Source: Climacteris rufus
Lineage: Eukaryota > Chordata > Aves > Passeriformes > Climacteridae
Reading direction: 5' to 3'
NCBI GenBank assembly: GCA_013398175.1
Contig: VZRZ01001998.1
Span: 1,982,811 to 2,046,810, forward strand
Length of the DNA stretch: 64,000 nt
Shown: positions 12,991-26,062 of the stretch, piece after piece
How the letters are laid out: every line of letters begins with the position of its first letter
How positions within the stretch are numbered: the first letter of the stretch is position 1
Made by a program: the position numbers and the translations under genes
Notes under the pieces: generated by a model
What the model saw: only the letters and a program-made list of their open reading frames with translations
Databases searched by the model: none
What the model was told of the DNA's origin: nothing

Positions 12991-13947
12991 TGAAAACTGG
13001 AAAACAACTTTAAAGTGTTAGCACAAATGCAAAGCAAAATATGAGTTGATTTTCAGCAGTTATGAAGCTGCTCCATATTTTGACACATCCAACATAAATC
13101 TATCAGTAAACCTACACAAAATAATTTATTGTATGTATCCACTATCTTTTCCAACTTCATGTGAACGTTGCAGTCCAAGAAAACTTGCTGACATCCAAGA
13201 ATTAAGCTGGGTATTGCATAATTGTAGAACAATTACTGTATTTCACAGGATTGCTTCAATCCAGTTGGACCCCTTTTAGCCTGATTTTGGTAAAAGCTAC
13301 CTTTGATCTGCAAAATACCACTACCCAAGCTATTAAGGTTATCTGACACAGAAGACAAATCAAATGAGGAGTTATCAAATATCCTTGAAAATGAGCATAT
13401 TTATTAATGTCTTCCATTGCACTCATAACAGTTTTATTTTTGCATATCAATAGTTAACAAGCGTTAATAGCAGCAGCACTTTCTGAAGTCATTAGATCAA
13501 TCTGAAAGGAAACGTCTTCCTAAAGAATCATACATTTCTACTAGATATTATGGAGTAATGGAGTTAAATTATTTAAATGTAATTACAAATCCAAGCAAAG
13601 CACTGAAGCCATGTACCAATATTACAAACTGGTGTGGCAACAATATATAATGCATTTCTACCAAGCGTGCTATGAATGTTAACAATTTTTTTCTTGTCTG
13701 TGAAGGAGCTTTTAAAACATTTGGGCCCAGAGAACTTCCATCTTTTTGATTCCCTTTTGTGATACTCCAACATGCTTCTTTTATAAACCCAGCAACAGTG
13801 TTCTAACTAGATGACCAGGCTTGATTTAGAGAGAGAAAAAAAAAAAGAAAAAATAAAAGAAGAACCACAGTAGAAACCTCCAAAAGAACAAAACCAACAG
13901 CAAAACCTGCTACAGAGGGAAGTGGTTGACAGCTGACTGACAGAGAA

Positions 13948-14595
13948 TCACAGACATACTCTTACACTCCCCAGCTCAGAAATAAGTAAATTATATTTCC
14001 CACACAAAAACACCACAATGACACAGTGCAATTGCTTGTGAAGTGAAACCACAATCCTAATATATCCATTTGACTTCATACCTATGTCATTATATCCCAT
14101 TGAGAACATTTTTCGTTTCAGTCCACAGGTTAGTAAGGAAAAGCAAGTTAGCAAAAAAATCTGAAGGATGGTCTGAAAAAAAGAACAAAAAAGCAAACAA
14201 AACCTAGCAGGCTGACTTTGAGCAGTTACAAGCCAGTAAGGTAAACTGTGGAGTTGAGGGTAAGTGGTAGAAGGCAAGAAACAAGCTACAATAAAGATGA
14301 ACAGAAAGTGGACAACACAGAGTAAATAATAAGTACTGAGAGTCTCCCGCCCGTATTGTAATTGACTTTCCCATTGTACTGAGTCTGAGTGATCAAAACA
14401 AAAGCCACACAGACATTGGGACATTATTTTACTGCAGCCAAACTGTTTTAACATCTCCCTCTCCAACTCCCTATTCAAGGGAAGCATTAAGACCCACTGC
14501 CATCCCAGACCAGCTGGAAGCCCAGGCTTTCTTTTCGGTATTTTCATTTGGCTTTTGGGCCCCCAAAGAAATCTTTGGCAAAACACTGCCTCCAT
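13948..14595 (-). other. Longest open reading frame (215 codons), unrecognised
   Basis: An ATG-initiated minus-strand frame of 215 codons. At about 6% stops per codon, a run this long is unlikely but not impossible in 64 kb. The predicted product has basic residues near the start (KPKRKPG-like at about 20-25), then from about residue 90 long hydrophobic cysteine- and phenylalanine-rich stretches, which is what T-rich DNA encodes by chance. I recognise no domain or family. In the frame's own sense, a run of T ending in CAG (around 14173-14200) resembles a splice acceptor in the middle of the frame, which argues against one continuous exon. No promoter, Kozak context or CpG island is evident. 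Most likely chance. Confidence 0.15.
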
Positions 14596-15131
14596 GTCCT
14601 CCAGTGCCTACTCTTCTAAAAAGGCTTCCAAATGCTAAAAAAAATAATCTCAATTTTTAATTCATAACACCTCCTATTTAATATTTTCTTTAGATCTCTG
14701 CTGCTGGAGGGATGTGATTACATGACACTTGGAGATTTAAGAGATTGCAGAAGGATTTAGTATATGAATCTTAATCAAAGCTGTAAAGCAAATGCAGAAA
14801 AATCTTCCAAAAATATTCAATGCAAATGTTATGATTTACAATCCGGTCTTGTGATCCCCAGACAAATGAGACTGGAAGTGTTGGATAAAAAGTTCCTGAG
14901 TTTGGGAAAAAAAACCAAAACCAAAACAAATAAACAGGTAGAATTTCTGCCTTTTTTAAAAAAAGATTTCTGACATCACCAGAGGGAAGATGCTGCACAC
15001 TGTATGTAGCACAAAGTTAATGAAAAGTTCCAAAAGAAACATCTGAAAGGGGATCTATTCTATCACACTGAGGGAATAAAACAACAACATTGAAAATCAT
15101 CCATAATTTTTTTTCTTTTCTGGTTTTCCAG

Positions 15132-15307
15132 GACAAGGTTATCCTTGAAGGATACTTAGCTAAAGAAGAAAGTACTCTAGAAGCCTCTGAGAGTGCCCCC
15201 AGGAACTGCCATGGAGCTGCTGCTCAGGACCTTCCCTCCCTGCAACACCCTCCTGCCCAGGCTGAGCCTGGACCCAGCACAACCCAGCAGCCACTCCCCT
15301 TCCCAAG
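15132..15307 (+). other. Candidate internal or terminal coding exon
   Basis: A strong acceptor-like tract (T-rich from about 15107, ending TTTTCCAG at 15131) is followed in phase 0 by an open frame of 78 codons to a TAG at 15366-15368. A possible donor, AAG then GTGCCT, lies at 15305-15313 and would give a 176-bp exon. The translation opens DKVILEGYLAKEESTLEASE, acidic and helix-like, then turns proline, glutamine and alanine rich. First codon positions favour G, A and C, as real coding sequence does, and the segment is a local GC-rich pocket in AT-rich surroundings. I do not recognise the protein. It may instead be a non-coding RNA exon or chance. Confidence 0.25.
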
Positions 15308-18300
15308 GTGCCTGGTGTTCCTGATGGCAGCACTCACTCCAAGTGCCTTTTTTCATGTGGTTTTATAGGTTCATAGATTCACAGCTTTATGGAACAGTCA
15401 AAACAAAGCTGGAAAGCAAAGCCCTTGCCTCGTCAGGATGTGCTGGTTTGATGCCTTCTCTTTCCAATGCCAGCAGATGTCATTGTCTCCTAATCTTTTT
15501 TTTCTTATCAGGAGTGATGCATTTAACTCAAAAGCTCTCATTCACAAGCAGAGAGAATTACAAATCATCCAGACAAATTTATCTTAGTTAGAAATGAGGG
15601 AAATTGGCTGATTTGCCACTTCAGCCCTTTCCAGAGGATTTCAGTGTGTCTAGGAAGTCTGAGCTCATGCAGGCAGCTCTGCAGGGTCTGTATGTGCACG
15701 TACCACACTACTGAAGCTCTCCTTATGTCATTATCATTCTGTACCTTCTGCCTTCAGGTCCTCCCTTGTATGGGTAAAGCAGCATTCTCTGAGGGGAGCA
15801 GTCCCTTTCCAAGCAGTCCAAATGATTGGCAGCATTTATGCTTTATAAGTATTGCACTGAACTTCAAAAGGAGTTGCAAAATAAATGATCAGTGTGTGGC
15901 AGCCCTTAGCAGAGTCCTCCTCAAGTGATGATATTGAAATCAAAGCAATTAAAATTATGGGGTGTTAGAATTGGGGATTTTTTAATCTATTCCAATAAGG
16001 TAAGAACTCTTCATCCACTCTGCAGATTCAATAAATAAGAATATTCTTGTTAGAAGAAGAAAAATGAAATGGAAATGAAAATAGTGGTCACAAACACAGA
16101 AAGGTACCGAGTTTTCCTTATCAAACAGGCCGTAAAACTGACATTTTTCACACATTGAGTCTGACACTGTCCTCCTATTCAAAGCATGGATTTCTACATG
16201 CCAATTTTTAAACTCTTTATGCTTTCCATCTCACAGAATTCAGCTCATATAGGCAGTGCCTTTGATTTTCTTTTCATCATTAATATGTTCCTATTTCATT
16301 TACTGCAGGACCATCAATGTTTGGTTTATTTTCTCATTTGAAATGTATTCTCACTCAGCTACAAGGATGAAATCCCAATGCCACATTTCTAAGGGTGCTA
16401 CCACAGAAGGACGATCTCAATCATTTACCTCTAACAATACAGCTTTGATTTGGAAGTCAAAAAGCAAGAAAACCTTGAATTGTGATTCATATACCTGCTT
16501 TATACATAATTTTGTCATATTTAATACAAATGAACCTTAAGACTTCAATCACACTATGAGCTGCTTCTACAAGAATCAGTTCTCTAATAAAAAATATACT
16601 CTTCTGCAGCTAATGAACATAGAAGAGGTTTGCTCATTATCACTCTACTCATTGCCATCATTTTAAGAACTTAATTAATATTGTTACATTCTACTGCCTT
16701 TCTAGGAGTTCACAATCCAGCAGCTGTTAATGTTGGCTGCAGTGGATAGAATTAATATGTTGGAAGTGGTTGTTAAAAAAAATTACTCCAGAAAACACCT
16801 CTGTGGAATGTGGAGAGCAAAACATGATGCTAACAGTCTATGCATGGAACTGTGGGATCTGCAACTACCCTTGGTAAATTAATGTTAGCATAACTCTGTT
16901 TTTAATAAAATTGAGCCCCATAACTCTAGGTTTGTTTTGTGACTGAGACACAAAAGCAAGAATAAGATTTCAATTTAAAATTTCTCACTAAATAGGTGGG
17001 TTTTGATAGGGTTAAGCATATATAAAATCAGAAAATGAGGAGATTTCATGTGTCTTACGTTTCACAATTACAGCATATTTACAATACTTCAGTGTGTAAA
17101 TTAGGGCTGTATGGGGAAGCCATGCAGATTACTGAGCACTTCAAATTGCCCTTTTCCCTAATATTTGCCATAAAATGGATTATAAATGCTGTGGATGACT
17201 TTAGAATAGTGAATAGCCATATGCCAAAGTGGATATTATAAAGTTGTTTACGAGGTTCCTGTTTCACTGTTCTTACATGCTTCCATACAGAATTTATGTC
17301 TTAGATACACTTAGATAGAAGAGTCTACCAAAAGTCTGACACAAACTAACACAAAAATAAGATTGGAAATGATAACTCCAGCATATATCCAAATACCAAG
17401 TATGGACAAGAGTTCATGAGGTTAAATGGCTACATTTCCTTTCCATTATTTGGGATAGCACTTACAGGTTCTTAACCTATTGCAATTACAGTGTGTGCAA
17501 GTAATTTTTATCTAATAAGTCACCCCCTTAATTTGTCTCCAGTAAAGCTGCTGTGCAATAAAAGTGTTACATGATGAAGTGAATATTATTTTTCTCAGAG
17601 ATTTATTCAGTTTGAAATTTCTATTGCAGTCCTTCTTTAAACAAGTGTGTGTGATTCTCTCCACCATACAACAGCAACACTGAAGTGGAGGTTGGCAGAG
17701 GATTTGTTTTGTGAAATTTTTTGCACCACCAAATGAAGTTTTAGTTTCTATTCTGGTTCAGACAAGATTTTTGTTTTGCTTTGACACTGGCTGTTATTTC
17801 AATCGAAGATTTACTTGATAAACACAACACTTAATATCAACTGATTCACTGGGCTCTGTCTGACTTGTGTTCAGTCTTAGGTACCTTTAAGTTTTGTCTC
17901 ACTTGGGCTGCTGCCTTTTCTTCATTGATATCAGAAAATCTCTGATAAATTATACAAAATTATATTTATTACCTATATATCTTTAAACACCTGTTTCCAT
18001 TTTCTGAACCTCATCTTCATGCCCTAGCACTGATTTTGTGTGTGTCCTATTTGTTATTGATTGAGATGAAAGAAAGAAGCTCTAAAATGCTGAAAGAAAA
18101 AAGTTTACAATTACCTTAGACTGAGTTTAGCTGTAGTTTAAGCATTTTAAATACATAGTTGAGAGAAAGAGCCTTAGCTAAATAAAAAGACTATCAGAAA
18201 AGTGGAAAGAATTTACATTATTGATAGGGTATCAGATGCTAAAGGATTCTAAAGGGTTACTTCCAAATATGCCTAAATATGGGATAATGAAATTTAATAA

Positions 18301-20422
18301 TTCAGGAATTATTCAGTACTTTTGTCTTGGAGTCTCCTTCAGCTGCTCAGAGGACAATCAAATGCACTTGAGAACTAGTCCATAAATGGTGAAAACATCT
18401 TTATATCAGAAACCAAACAGTTAAAACTAGTGCAATTATTCTTCCCATCTATACAGATATTTAGTTATTGATGTTTACAGACATGTAGACTAAAATCTCA
18501 AGTTTATATTAAGTTACTTCATCATGAGGGTGTTTGAGGTATGTGAAAAGACTGAAGGTAATTAAGAATAGTTATAACCTTTCCTATGCAGCAATTTCAT
18601 TAGAGTTTACAATTTCTAGAATAAAAACATTTCTGATCCAGTTAAATAGGAGGTTCCTTAGCTCTGACATTGTATTTTTGAAAGACCTAGGCAAAAAAAG
18701 CTAAAAAATCACCTCTTACACTATCTATGGGCCTTGCTTTTGTGCTCCACAAGCTGCCAAAATTGTTTCCAGCAGTTCAATATATCTCACAGGGATTTCA
18801 AATTAAATGCAAAACACAGTACCTGAAGTGGAAGGCTACTATTTTATACAGATAACCACCAAGGAACAGGTCTCTTCTTGCACAGCATTTTGGAGAAATT
18901 ACAACGCATTAGTAACATGCAATCCAAAAGAAAAGTATAAAATTGATAGTCTAGAAAATATCCTCTGTAAAATATCAAACTATATTTATAAAACAAGAAA
19001 AGTTTCTATATAAAACGATATCCTATAAACTTCTAGATGAAGGTGAACCTTCACCTGAAAAGAAACTGTTCTGTCAATAATATGCTGGTGTTTGCTGCAG
19101 TCAAAGAAGCACTTAGAAAACAACCCCAGTTTACTGTCAATACAACCCTGGGTTTTTTATTCTAACATTTTATAAAGACAAAAACATCATTTGAATGCCA
19201 AAGCTTTTGATTTGGGAAAAGGCTATCACAGACTCTGGAAGTAAATGCATGTACAATTACTTTAAAATTTCCTTATGCATGTCAGTGTTGTCATACGTGT
19301 ATGTGTCTCCTTTTTCACAAAATGCAGAATCTCTATCTCTAAATTGTCCCACTTGTGCCTCTGGGGCTTTTTTTTTTCCTCCATCATGATCACATTCTCC
19401 AAAATACTGCAATGCGACTCAATGACTCCATCAACAAATGGATTATAGTGGATAGAAAGAGAAAATAATTTATATTTCATGATACACTTTGAGGTACTCA
19501 GCTGAAAGGCTTTTCAGAAAGCCAGTGTTCTTATTTCTCTAATTTTTAGGTAGGTAAAAAAAATATATATATGGAGAAGTTAATTCTGGTTTCATGGAAA
19601 GCCAGAACATTCACATCAGCAAAGTTGCCAGGAGATAACTTGCACTCTTGCTCCAAACAAAAATTGGTTTGTAAGCCTAAATCCCCACATATTGCTACCT
19701 TTTGAAAGAATTACAGAAACATAGGGAGCAATATGCACCAAGGCTTAAAAATTGAAGACAACAAGACTTACAGGTTTTCAGTTTTGCAGCTGGGTTTTCC
19801 CTCACACTGGTAGGAACACTGAAGTGGGGCAGCAGCTCCCGGGTGCCTCCCGGAGCTCCCTGCCCTGAGCACTCGGGGACATTTGTCTCCCAGGCACAAT
19901 TAACTCCAAAGAGCTCATGCACAATGATGTGGATTTACCACAAAGAAAAACAATTTCCTGCACTGCTCTCTAGCTAACTGAAGAGTGGACAAGTGGGCAG
20001 ATTTTATTGGAAGTATGGTATAAACCTTGCTGCTCTGGAGCATTTATTTCAGTACCTCTGCAAAACCATTCATCATAGCAGAAGAGGTGCTAAAGCCATT
20101 GTGTTAGAAAATAATTTGATTCATGGCACTTGATATAGAATCATCACAATGTGACAAATCAAGCTTTAGGCATTGCATCAAAAGCTCTAAATGGTGAAGA
20201 AATTATTTGGAAGCATGGATTCCATCTTGCTGGGCAGTAACATGACCCAAGTCCCATATTAAGGCTATGGTGTTTCAGGTGGGAGGGCAGTGTGCTAACT
20301 GAGTGACTCCACGCTTTTGACATCAGTCCATCAACTAGACTTCTTCATTTCAGGAGAAATAGCTCAAGATCATCTCAAATTTAAGATTAAAGAAAACTAT
20401 GGTTATTGGAAGTCACAGGGTG

Positions 20423-20467
20423 ATCTCAATCACACCAGCTCACCCTGCTGCTTGGGGTGATTGAGAT
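20423..20467. repeat. 11-bp inverted repeat with 23-nt spacer
   Basis: ATCTCAATCAC (20423-20433) and GTGATTGAGAT (20457-20467) are perfect reverse complements. This is a small stem-loop without further context. Confidence 0.7.
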
Positions 20468-21990
20468 TTGCCATGAGCCCTTTCTCCTCTGTCCTTCAGA
20501 CAATTCCTTCCATGTGCCACCACTGAAGTTCAAGCCAGAATCCTCTCACTAGTACAATTATCCCAATTATTTTAAGATTCTACTGCAATTACAGAAGTTT
20601 TCCTTCTTACTCCAGATCATAACTCAATGTACAAACCCAAACTTCTCAGGTTCTTCCACATTCCCTCTTGTTCCCTTCCAGAAGCTCCACAAGACACTTT
20701 TAGAGGAAGACACTCTTTACAGACCTCCTCTGACCCCATACCTGGAATCACCAAATCACCAGGATTTGTCAGCAAATCCTTATGAGGAAGTATAAAAATA
20801 TTTCTCTAAGATGCTGGGAGTCAGTTGCTCTTGAAGACAAAACTCAACTGAATCCACACATCAGTTTCTTGACAATGAGAAAACAGAGGATGACTTGTCC
20901 TCGAGAACAGGACTATTTTCTGGATGACCAAAACACTACAGCAGACTCAGAGCTAAACACAGATTCATTGATCTGGATTCAGGCAATAAACCCATTTCAA
21001 CATTTAAGTTAAGCACTTGGTTTAGACCCTAATAGATTCTCTCATACTCTGCCTTCTTTGATCCCAAGTATCCTCTAGCTACTAACCTTGAAGGTAGCAC
21101 ATAGATTAAATTCTGAATGATACACTTAAATAAGTTGCTGTTAGCAATGTGTTATCGTGTGACATGAGTCTATGAATTCTTCCAGTTGTCAATGACAGCT
21201 TAGTGATAAACTTTCCTCTCAGCCATAACATCCCCTTGATGCACCTTATTTTCCCATTTTCTTTTATGTTTAATAAAATGTCATACAGATAGAAATAAAT
21301 AGGAATATATTACATCAAATATTTCTCACAGTAGCATTTTCTTAACAGACAATGACACAGACAGATATATTTGTTTCTTTGGAAAATACAAGCAAATTTC
21401 AATGAACTGTCTTGTTCATCTCTAAGCTACCAAAAAACCTGCAGATTGAGATTCCTTCTCTCACTGTATTTCCAGCTCTATAATATTGCACACATTCCTA
21501 TTCTAAAAGGTGTTTTTAAACCATTTTGACTGCTTTTCATTTTAAGCAGTTTGTTTTCCTCCTGTAACACCCTTCTGATCATAAAGGTCAAAGAATCAGG
21601 AGGTTTTTCTAAAGCTGGTATCAAGGACTTCACAGAAAGCATGCAGAAGCCCTATTAATTAAGGTAACTGCTGCAGAAAATTGTGTTATGCTGCATCAGC
21701 ATCATGTAGCTGACCCAAAAAAAGTTGTTTGTTAAGCCATCTAAGCTCCATGTAAATTACAGCAAGAAAAGACTGTTGAATCACATTGAAGACACAAGTT
21801 TAAGCATATTTTTCTTCTCTCTGAAAAACAAGTTTTAAGAGGAAAAAAAGGATATACAATCTTGGAATTAACAAGAAGAATATCAATATTCAGTAGCTTA
21901 TAACACACATAGTCAGTACTGTGGGAAGCACTGCAATGAATGTGTGGGACTCCTGGTTCTTTTCTGCTAAGAATAATTCTAGGCATTCTT

Positions 21991-22074
21991 AAAAATCAAA
22001 CAAACAAACCAAAAAACAAACACCAACACACCAAAAAACTAAAAGCCAAAACCAAAAAGCAACCAAACCCAAAA
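21991..22074. repeat. A/C-rich low-complexity tract
   Basis: Runs of CAAA, CCAAAA and CAACACA units over about 84 bp with no fixed period. Degraded simple sequence. Confidence 0.8.
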
Positions 22075-23169
22075 GTATTATTCTTCTCTACCACCAAGGA
22101 CAAGAAACTTCAATAATCAGATGCGTTGCATAGTTCAGGGTACAAGACCTATTTTCTTGGGACAAATCAGTCAAGCCCACATAAGAGATTTTTATGTAGC
22201 ATAAAAGAAATAATCTATTTACAAAAATTATTTATTTCAACAGGCAATTTATTAAGGTGGGTTAATCATCCTATTTATTGCTTACTATTCCTTAGCCCAC
22301 CTAAAGAATTTAAATGGTCATCTTAATATTGAAGACCCAAACTCAGGCATGCCAGACACCTACAAGCACACAAGGAAAACATCCAGATTCCGTGATAACT
22401 CAGGAGTTTCCTTTGTGCTATGCCCACATGCATGCACCCAGAAAAGGCTTTCTTTTGGTAACAGTACTGAATAAACAGAGATGTACATGCCCCACTTCCA
22501 GATGAATCTTAAGGCTACTTAGGGAAGTCTGCTATGCTTCATTTGTCATGCTATCCAGCCCATGAGATCAAAGTAACAGCACACCTTCCCAAAGGTTTTA
22601 AGAATATGAGCCTATTACAGCATGGAAATATTTACGTATTATAGAGGGAAGTACAACGGAAAAACTCCTAACTAAATAAAGCAACTTATAAATGAATCAT
22701 TCAGCAGTAGTCATATTCTGATACCTTTTCCCAGAGACAGCCTTCCCTCTGGAATACCAACAGACACACAATTGCATGAAAAGACAGAGTTTTATGATTT
22801 CAAACAGCTCTTATTAAAAGCACACATAAAAGTAATAAACTTATTTCATTTGTCATTTTAATATTTCCAAAACACATCTATATTTTAATCCCCCATCTAT
22901 TACTGCTATGAGATGGATAAGCTAGGAGTGGAGATGAGAAGGAGGAACATTTTTTGACACAAAATGTCAAATGTTTTTTGACTGGGAGAAAGTCTCCTGC
23001 TTCCCTGGTCCTGAATTTTTCCCACTAGCCTTAACTCGGTCATTACATCAGGACACAGAACAGCATTGCAACGAGCCCCACTACCCACATTCTTGTCTTG
23101 CAGCATAGCCAGGAACCAAACTGTGTATTGGTTACTGGAAGCTCTCAGAATTGTAGGGAATCCTATCTA
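22075..23169. other. Unique non-coding stretch
   Basis: Nothing recognised. Open frames are short and stops are frequent on both strands. Confidence 0.6.
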
Positions 23170-23288
23170 ACAAAAAAAAAAAAAACCACCAAAAAAAACC
23201 AAAAAACAAAAAAACCAAAACCCCATCAAAACCACCAAATCCAGGCCCAAAAAACATTTGGGTTTTTTTTGTTTGTTTGTTTTTTTAA
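23170..23288. repeat. Poly-A/CCAAA tract facing a T/GTTT tract
   Basis: An A13 run and (A)nCC repeats at 23172-23230 are followed by GTTT and T-rich repeats at 23262-23288. The two halves are roughly complementary. A 6-bp CCCAAA/TTTGGG stem at about 23246-23262 sits at the junction, so the whole can fold into an imperfect hairpin. Confidence 0.75.
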
Positions 23289-25918
23289 GTAAAGTACACA
23301 CACGGAATCCAATTAAAAAGGAAAAGGGCTCTGCTTAATACCCAGGAAATAAGTGCATGATTCTCAAACTCAGGCACAAAAACATTGACACCCCTAAAGT
23401 AACAGGAAATTATTTAACAAAAATAAATTAAATTATTGAATGGCATAAAAGGACTGACAAGATTTGTTCATTTACTTGGCATCAGTGCCCAAAGAGCAGC
23501 CAAAAGAGGTGGCTGGAAGAAGAGATACATATGTTCCCTTTGACACTGGTTCCAGCCTATTAACAGGACTGTAAACATGTGCTGCTGCTCACTCATGCTT
23601 ATCAAAACACTCCTCTTATACAGTTCCAAACCTATGAAAGAAAAAAATCCAGCAAGGTCTGATTTTACATTAAAAGCCTAATTATGTGGACAAGACCACT
23701 TTTGGCAAGTCCTCTGGGCTTCCAGCACTTACAGTGCTGGAACAAACTGACAGTTTCAGAATTCATAATTCATCTCAGAATTATTACATTCTTCCTTAGT
23801 GATAATAATTTGGTTGTTGGGGCTAGGGTATGTCATGAGTTTGTGTCTCTTTTGGGGAGAGTGGGAGGTTTTTGTATATTATTTTTTGAAGTATCCCGTT
23901 CATTGCCTACTCAGTCCACCAAACTTCATATTGCATTTTTTGCTGTGCCCCACGCCACTTAACACTCATTAAGCTTGATATTGCAACATTACACTTCAAT
24001 TTTTTCTATTGTTAAATCCATGACTGAGTACAGGTAATTGGTAAGGACACAGATTATTGGCTCTTCACTACCACCACCTTCCTAAAAAATCATGTTACTA
24101 AATTAAAACCATTGCAAAACCTCTGAATCTCTGTGACATAGCATTTGCCACAGTGAATTGTTTCCTTTGCTACATAACTGTGGTAATCATGTATCTCTAT
24201 AGCAATTAAATTGAATAACCTCACAGAGACAGGAATAAACTCTTCTTTGAACATGTATGTTTAATATTCGTTCTCACTAAGGATGAAATCCCATCCTTAC
24301 TGAGATCACTAGTTTCTAAAGCTTCAGTTGTGGAAAGATTTGTGTATTCGAAGGAATTTACAGGAAGGTTATTTTGGGCTGGAAGTGAAGTGAAACATAT
24401 ACGCTATGCAGATACAAGTCATATGGAGGAGTGAAATTTTAGTGCTTAGTCAAGTTGTATAGTTTTCCAAATACAGCAGAAAATGTTGAAACATTAACAG
24501 GCAGACATCTGAAACAAATGGTGTTGGATAAAACCTCCCTTGACTGCAAGTATTTGAACTATTTCCAGATAGGGAACATACTCATCTAATCAGTTTGGAA
24601 GTACAGATTCCAGTATTACAGAATGTAGGCCCCTCAGCAATCTGTGGTTTTTGTCTTTTGAGTCAGAGTTTGCCTCGAGTCCAACAGGACTATTTGGAAG
24701 GAGAGTGGTTCTCAGTATGAGTAAAGGCAAAATTCAAATACCTTCATTTCACTGCTCAAGATGGAGAAGTTACTTCAACTACATTAAAGTCCATGAATGG
24801 CTAAACTATCATCTTATCTTTACAAAAAATATATAATACCCAGCACACTCTTTATCAGTACTTTGCTATTTGTATGCCATAATAACATCAATCTAATGGT
24901 ATGGTCTTTTCCCTAAGACAAGAGAATATACTGAGTCAGAATTAAACCAGTGCAGTCACCTAAATATTGCATAAATGAAAGGGTTTAACAGGATCTGGAA
25001 CAAGATGCTGCTTAAAAAGTTGATGTATCTATCCTAGCAGAAACTTAAGGACATAACTGCAGTCTCTCTGTCCTCTTAGAAGAGATAGATGGAGATATAC
25101 AATACTTCATCTTCTTGACTTGCCATTTTACACAAAGATTTAACGTTTAAATGCCTGCTGGTGCTCAGGCTCTGGGTAGCTGGATTTCAGGAAGGCATTA
25201 GGACTGCTACTGTCAATGCAGTCACCACCATGTAAAATGTATTACAGCATTATACACCTACCAAGTTGAGCTCGAGACACTTTCATCCACTGAAACTGAA
25301 ACTTTGACTATTTGATGTTTCAGTAGAAACCAATACATAAATGTCTAATTCCATGAAAAAAAGTATTTCAATTCTTTGCTGTTAAAAATTATGCTAGAAA
25401 GTGTCCAAACTACAAAGAGAAATGTTACTATAAGATTAATATATGACACCCAAATCCATAATATACACCTATATGAGACAGTCTAGCAGCCCTTCATCAG
25501 CCAAAGAATTTGCATGTTGGAAATTGCAAAGGCAGGCAGAATGTAATGCCTGATGAGAGCTGACAGGCAAGGGATTAACAAGAACACAGTCAAGTAATTC
25601 CACCCTAGGTTTTACCTGTAACTGACACAGGTAGAAGTATTTAATGAATTATTCCAAAGAGATGAGGAGAGTGGCAGAGTCCTCCACCTGTCTCACATCA
25701 GCTCAGGCGCTGTTTGATAGCTCCTGGCACCTGGTAGCATCCTGGATAAATCCTGGATGGAATTGCCGCATTACTCACATAGAGGCAGGAATTAGTTTTA
25801 AGCAGGTGAAATGCAAACTGACTTTACAGTCCCTCACAGTAGGATCTTGATGTTGAACAGGGATATAAACCCATCTACCAACAATACTTTGCATTACATG
25901 GTTATACTTCTTTTTCAG

Positions 25919-26062
25919 GACAATGGAGAAACAATTAAGCAACTTGTTCAAGAATACAGAACAATCCCCTTACAAGGAGCCCAAGCACTCTTACTTGCTG
26001 GTATTATGCTTTCCATGGAGGATCACCCTCTCATTCCTTTGGCTATCTGTGTGCATTACTGA
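25919..26062 (+). other. Candidate terminal coding exon
   Basis: A TACTTCTTTTTCAG acceptor-like sequence ends at 25918 and is followed in phase 0 by 47 open codons and a TGA at 26060-26062. The translation begins DNGETIKQLVQEYRTIPLQG and looks like ordinary soluble coding sequence: balanced charge and purine-biased first codon positions (GAC AAT GGA GAA ACA ATT AAG). The later part is more hydrophobic. I cannot assign a family. The frame is also open upstream to an ATG at 25811, which weakens the splice interpretation slightly. It may be chance. Confidence 0.22.

Larger units (their letters stand above)
12991..21990. other. Unique AT-rich non-coding stretch
   Basis: Holds the 215-codon minus-strand open frame (13948-14595) and the candidate exon at 15132-15307, both listed separately. 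Other items are an A-rich tract at about 13836-13860, an A/C-rich tract at about 14908-14935, a short TA repeat at about 19565-19573, a GC-rich hairpin at 19834-19857 (6+3 bp stem with one bulge), and an 11-bp inverted repeat at 20423-20467. No transposon was recognised. Confidence 0.55.
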
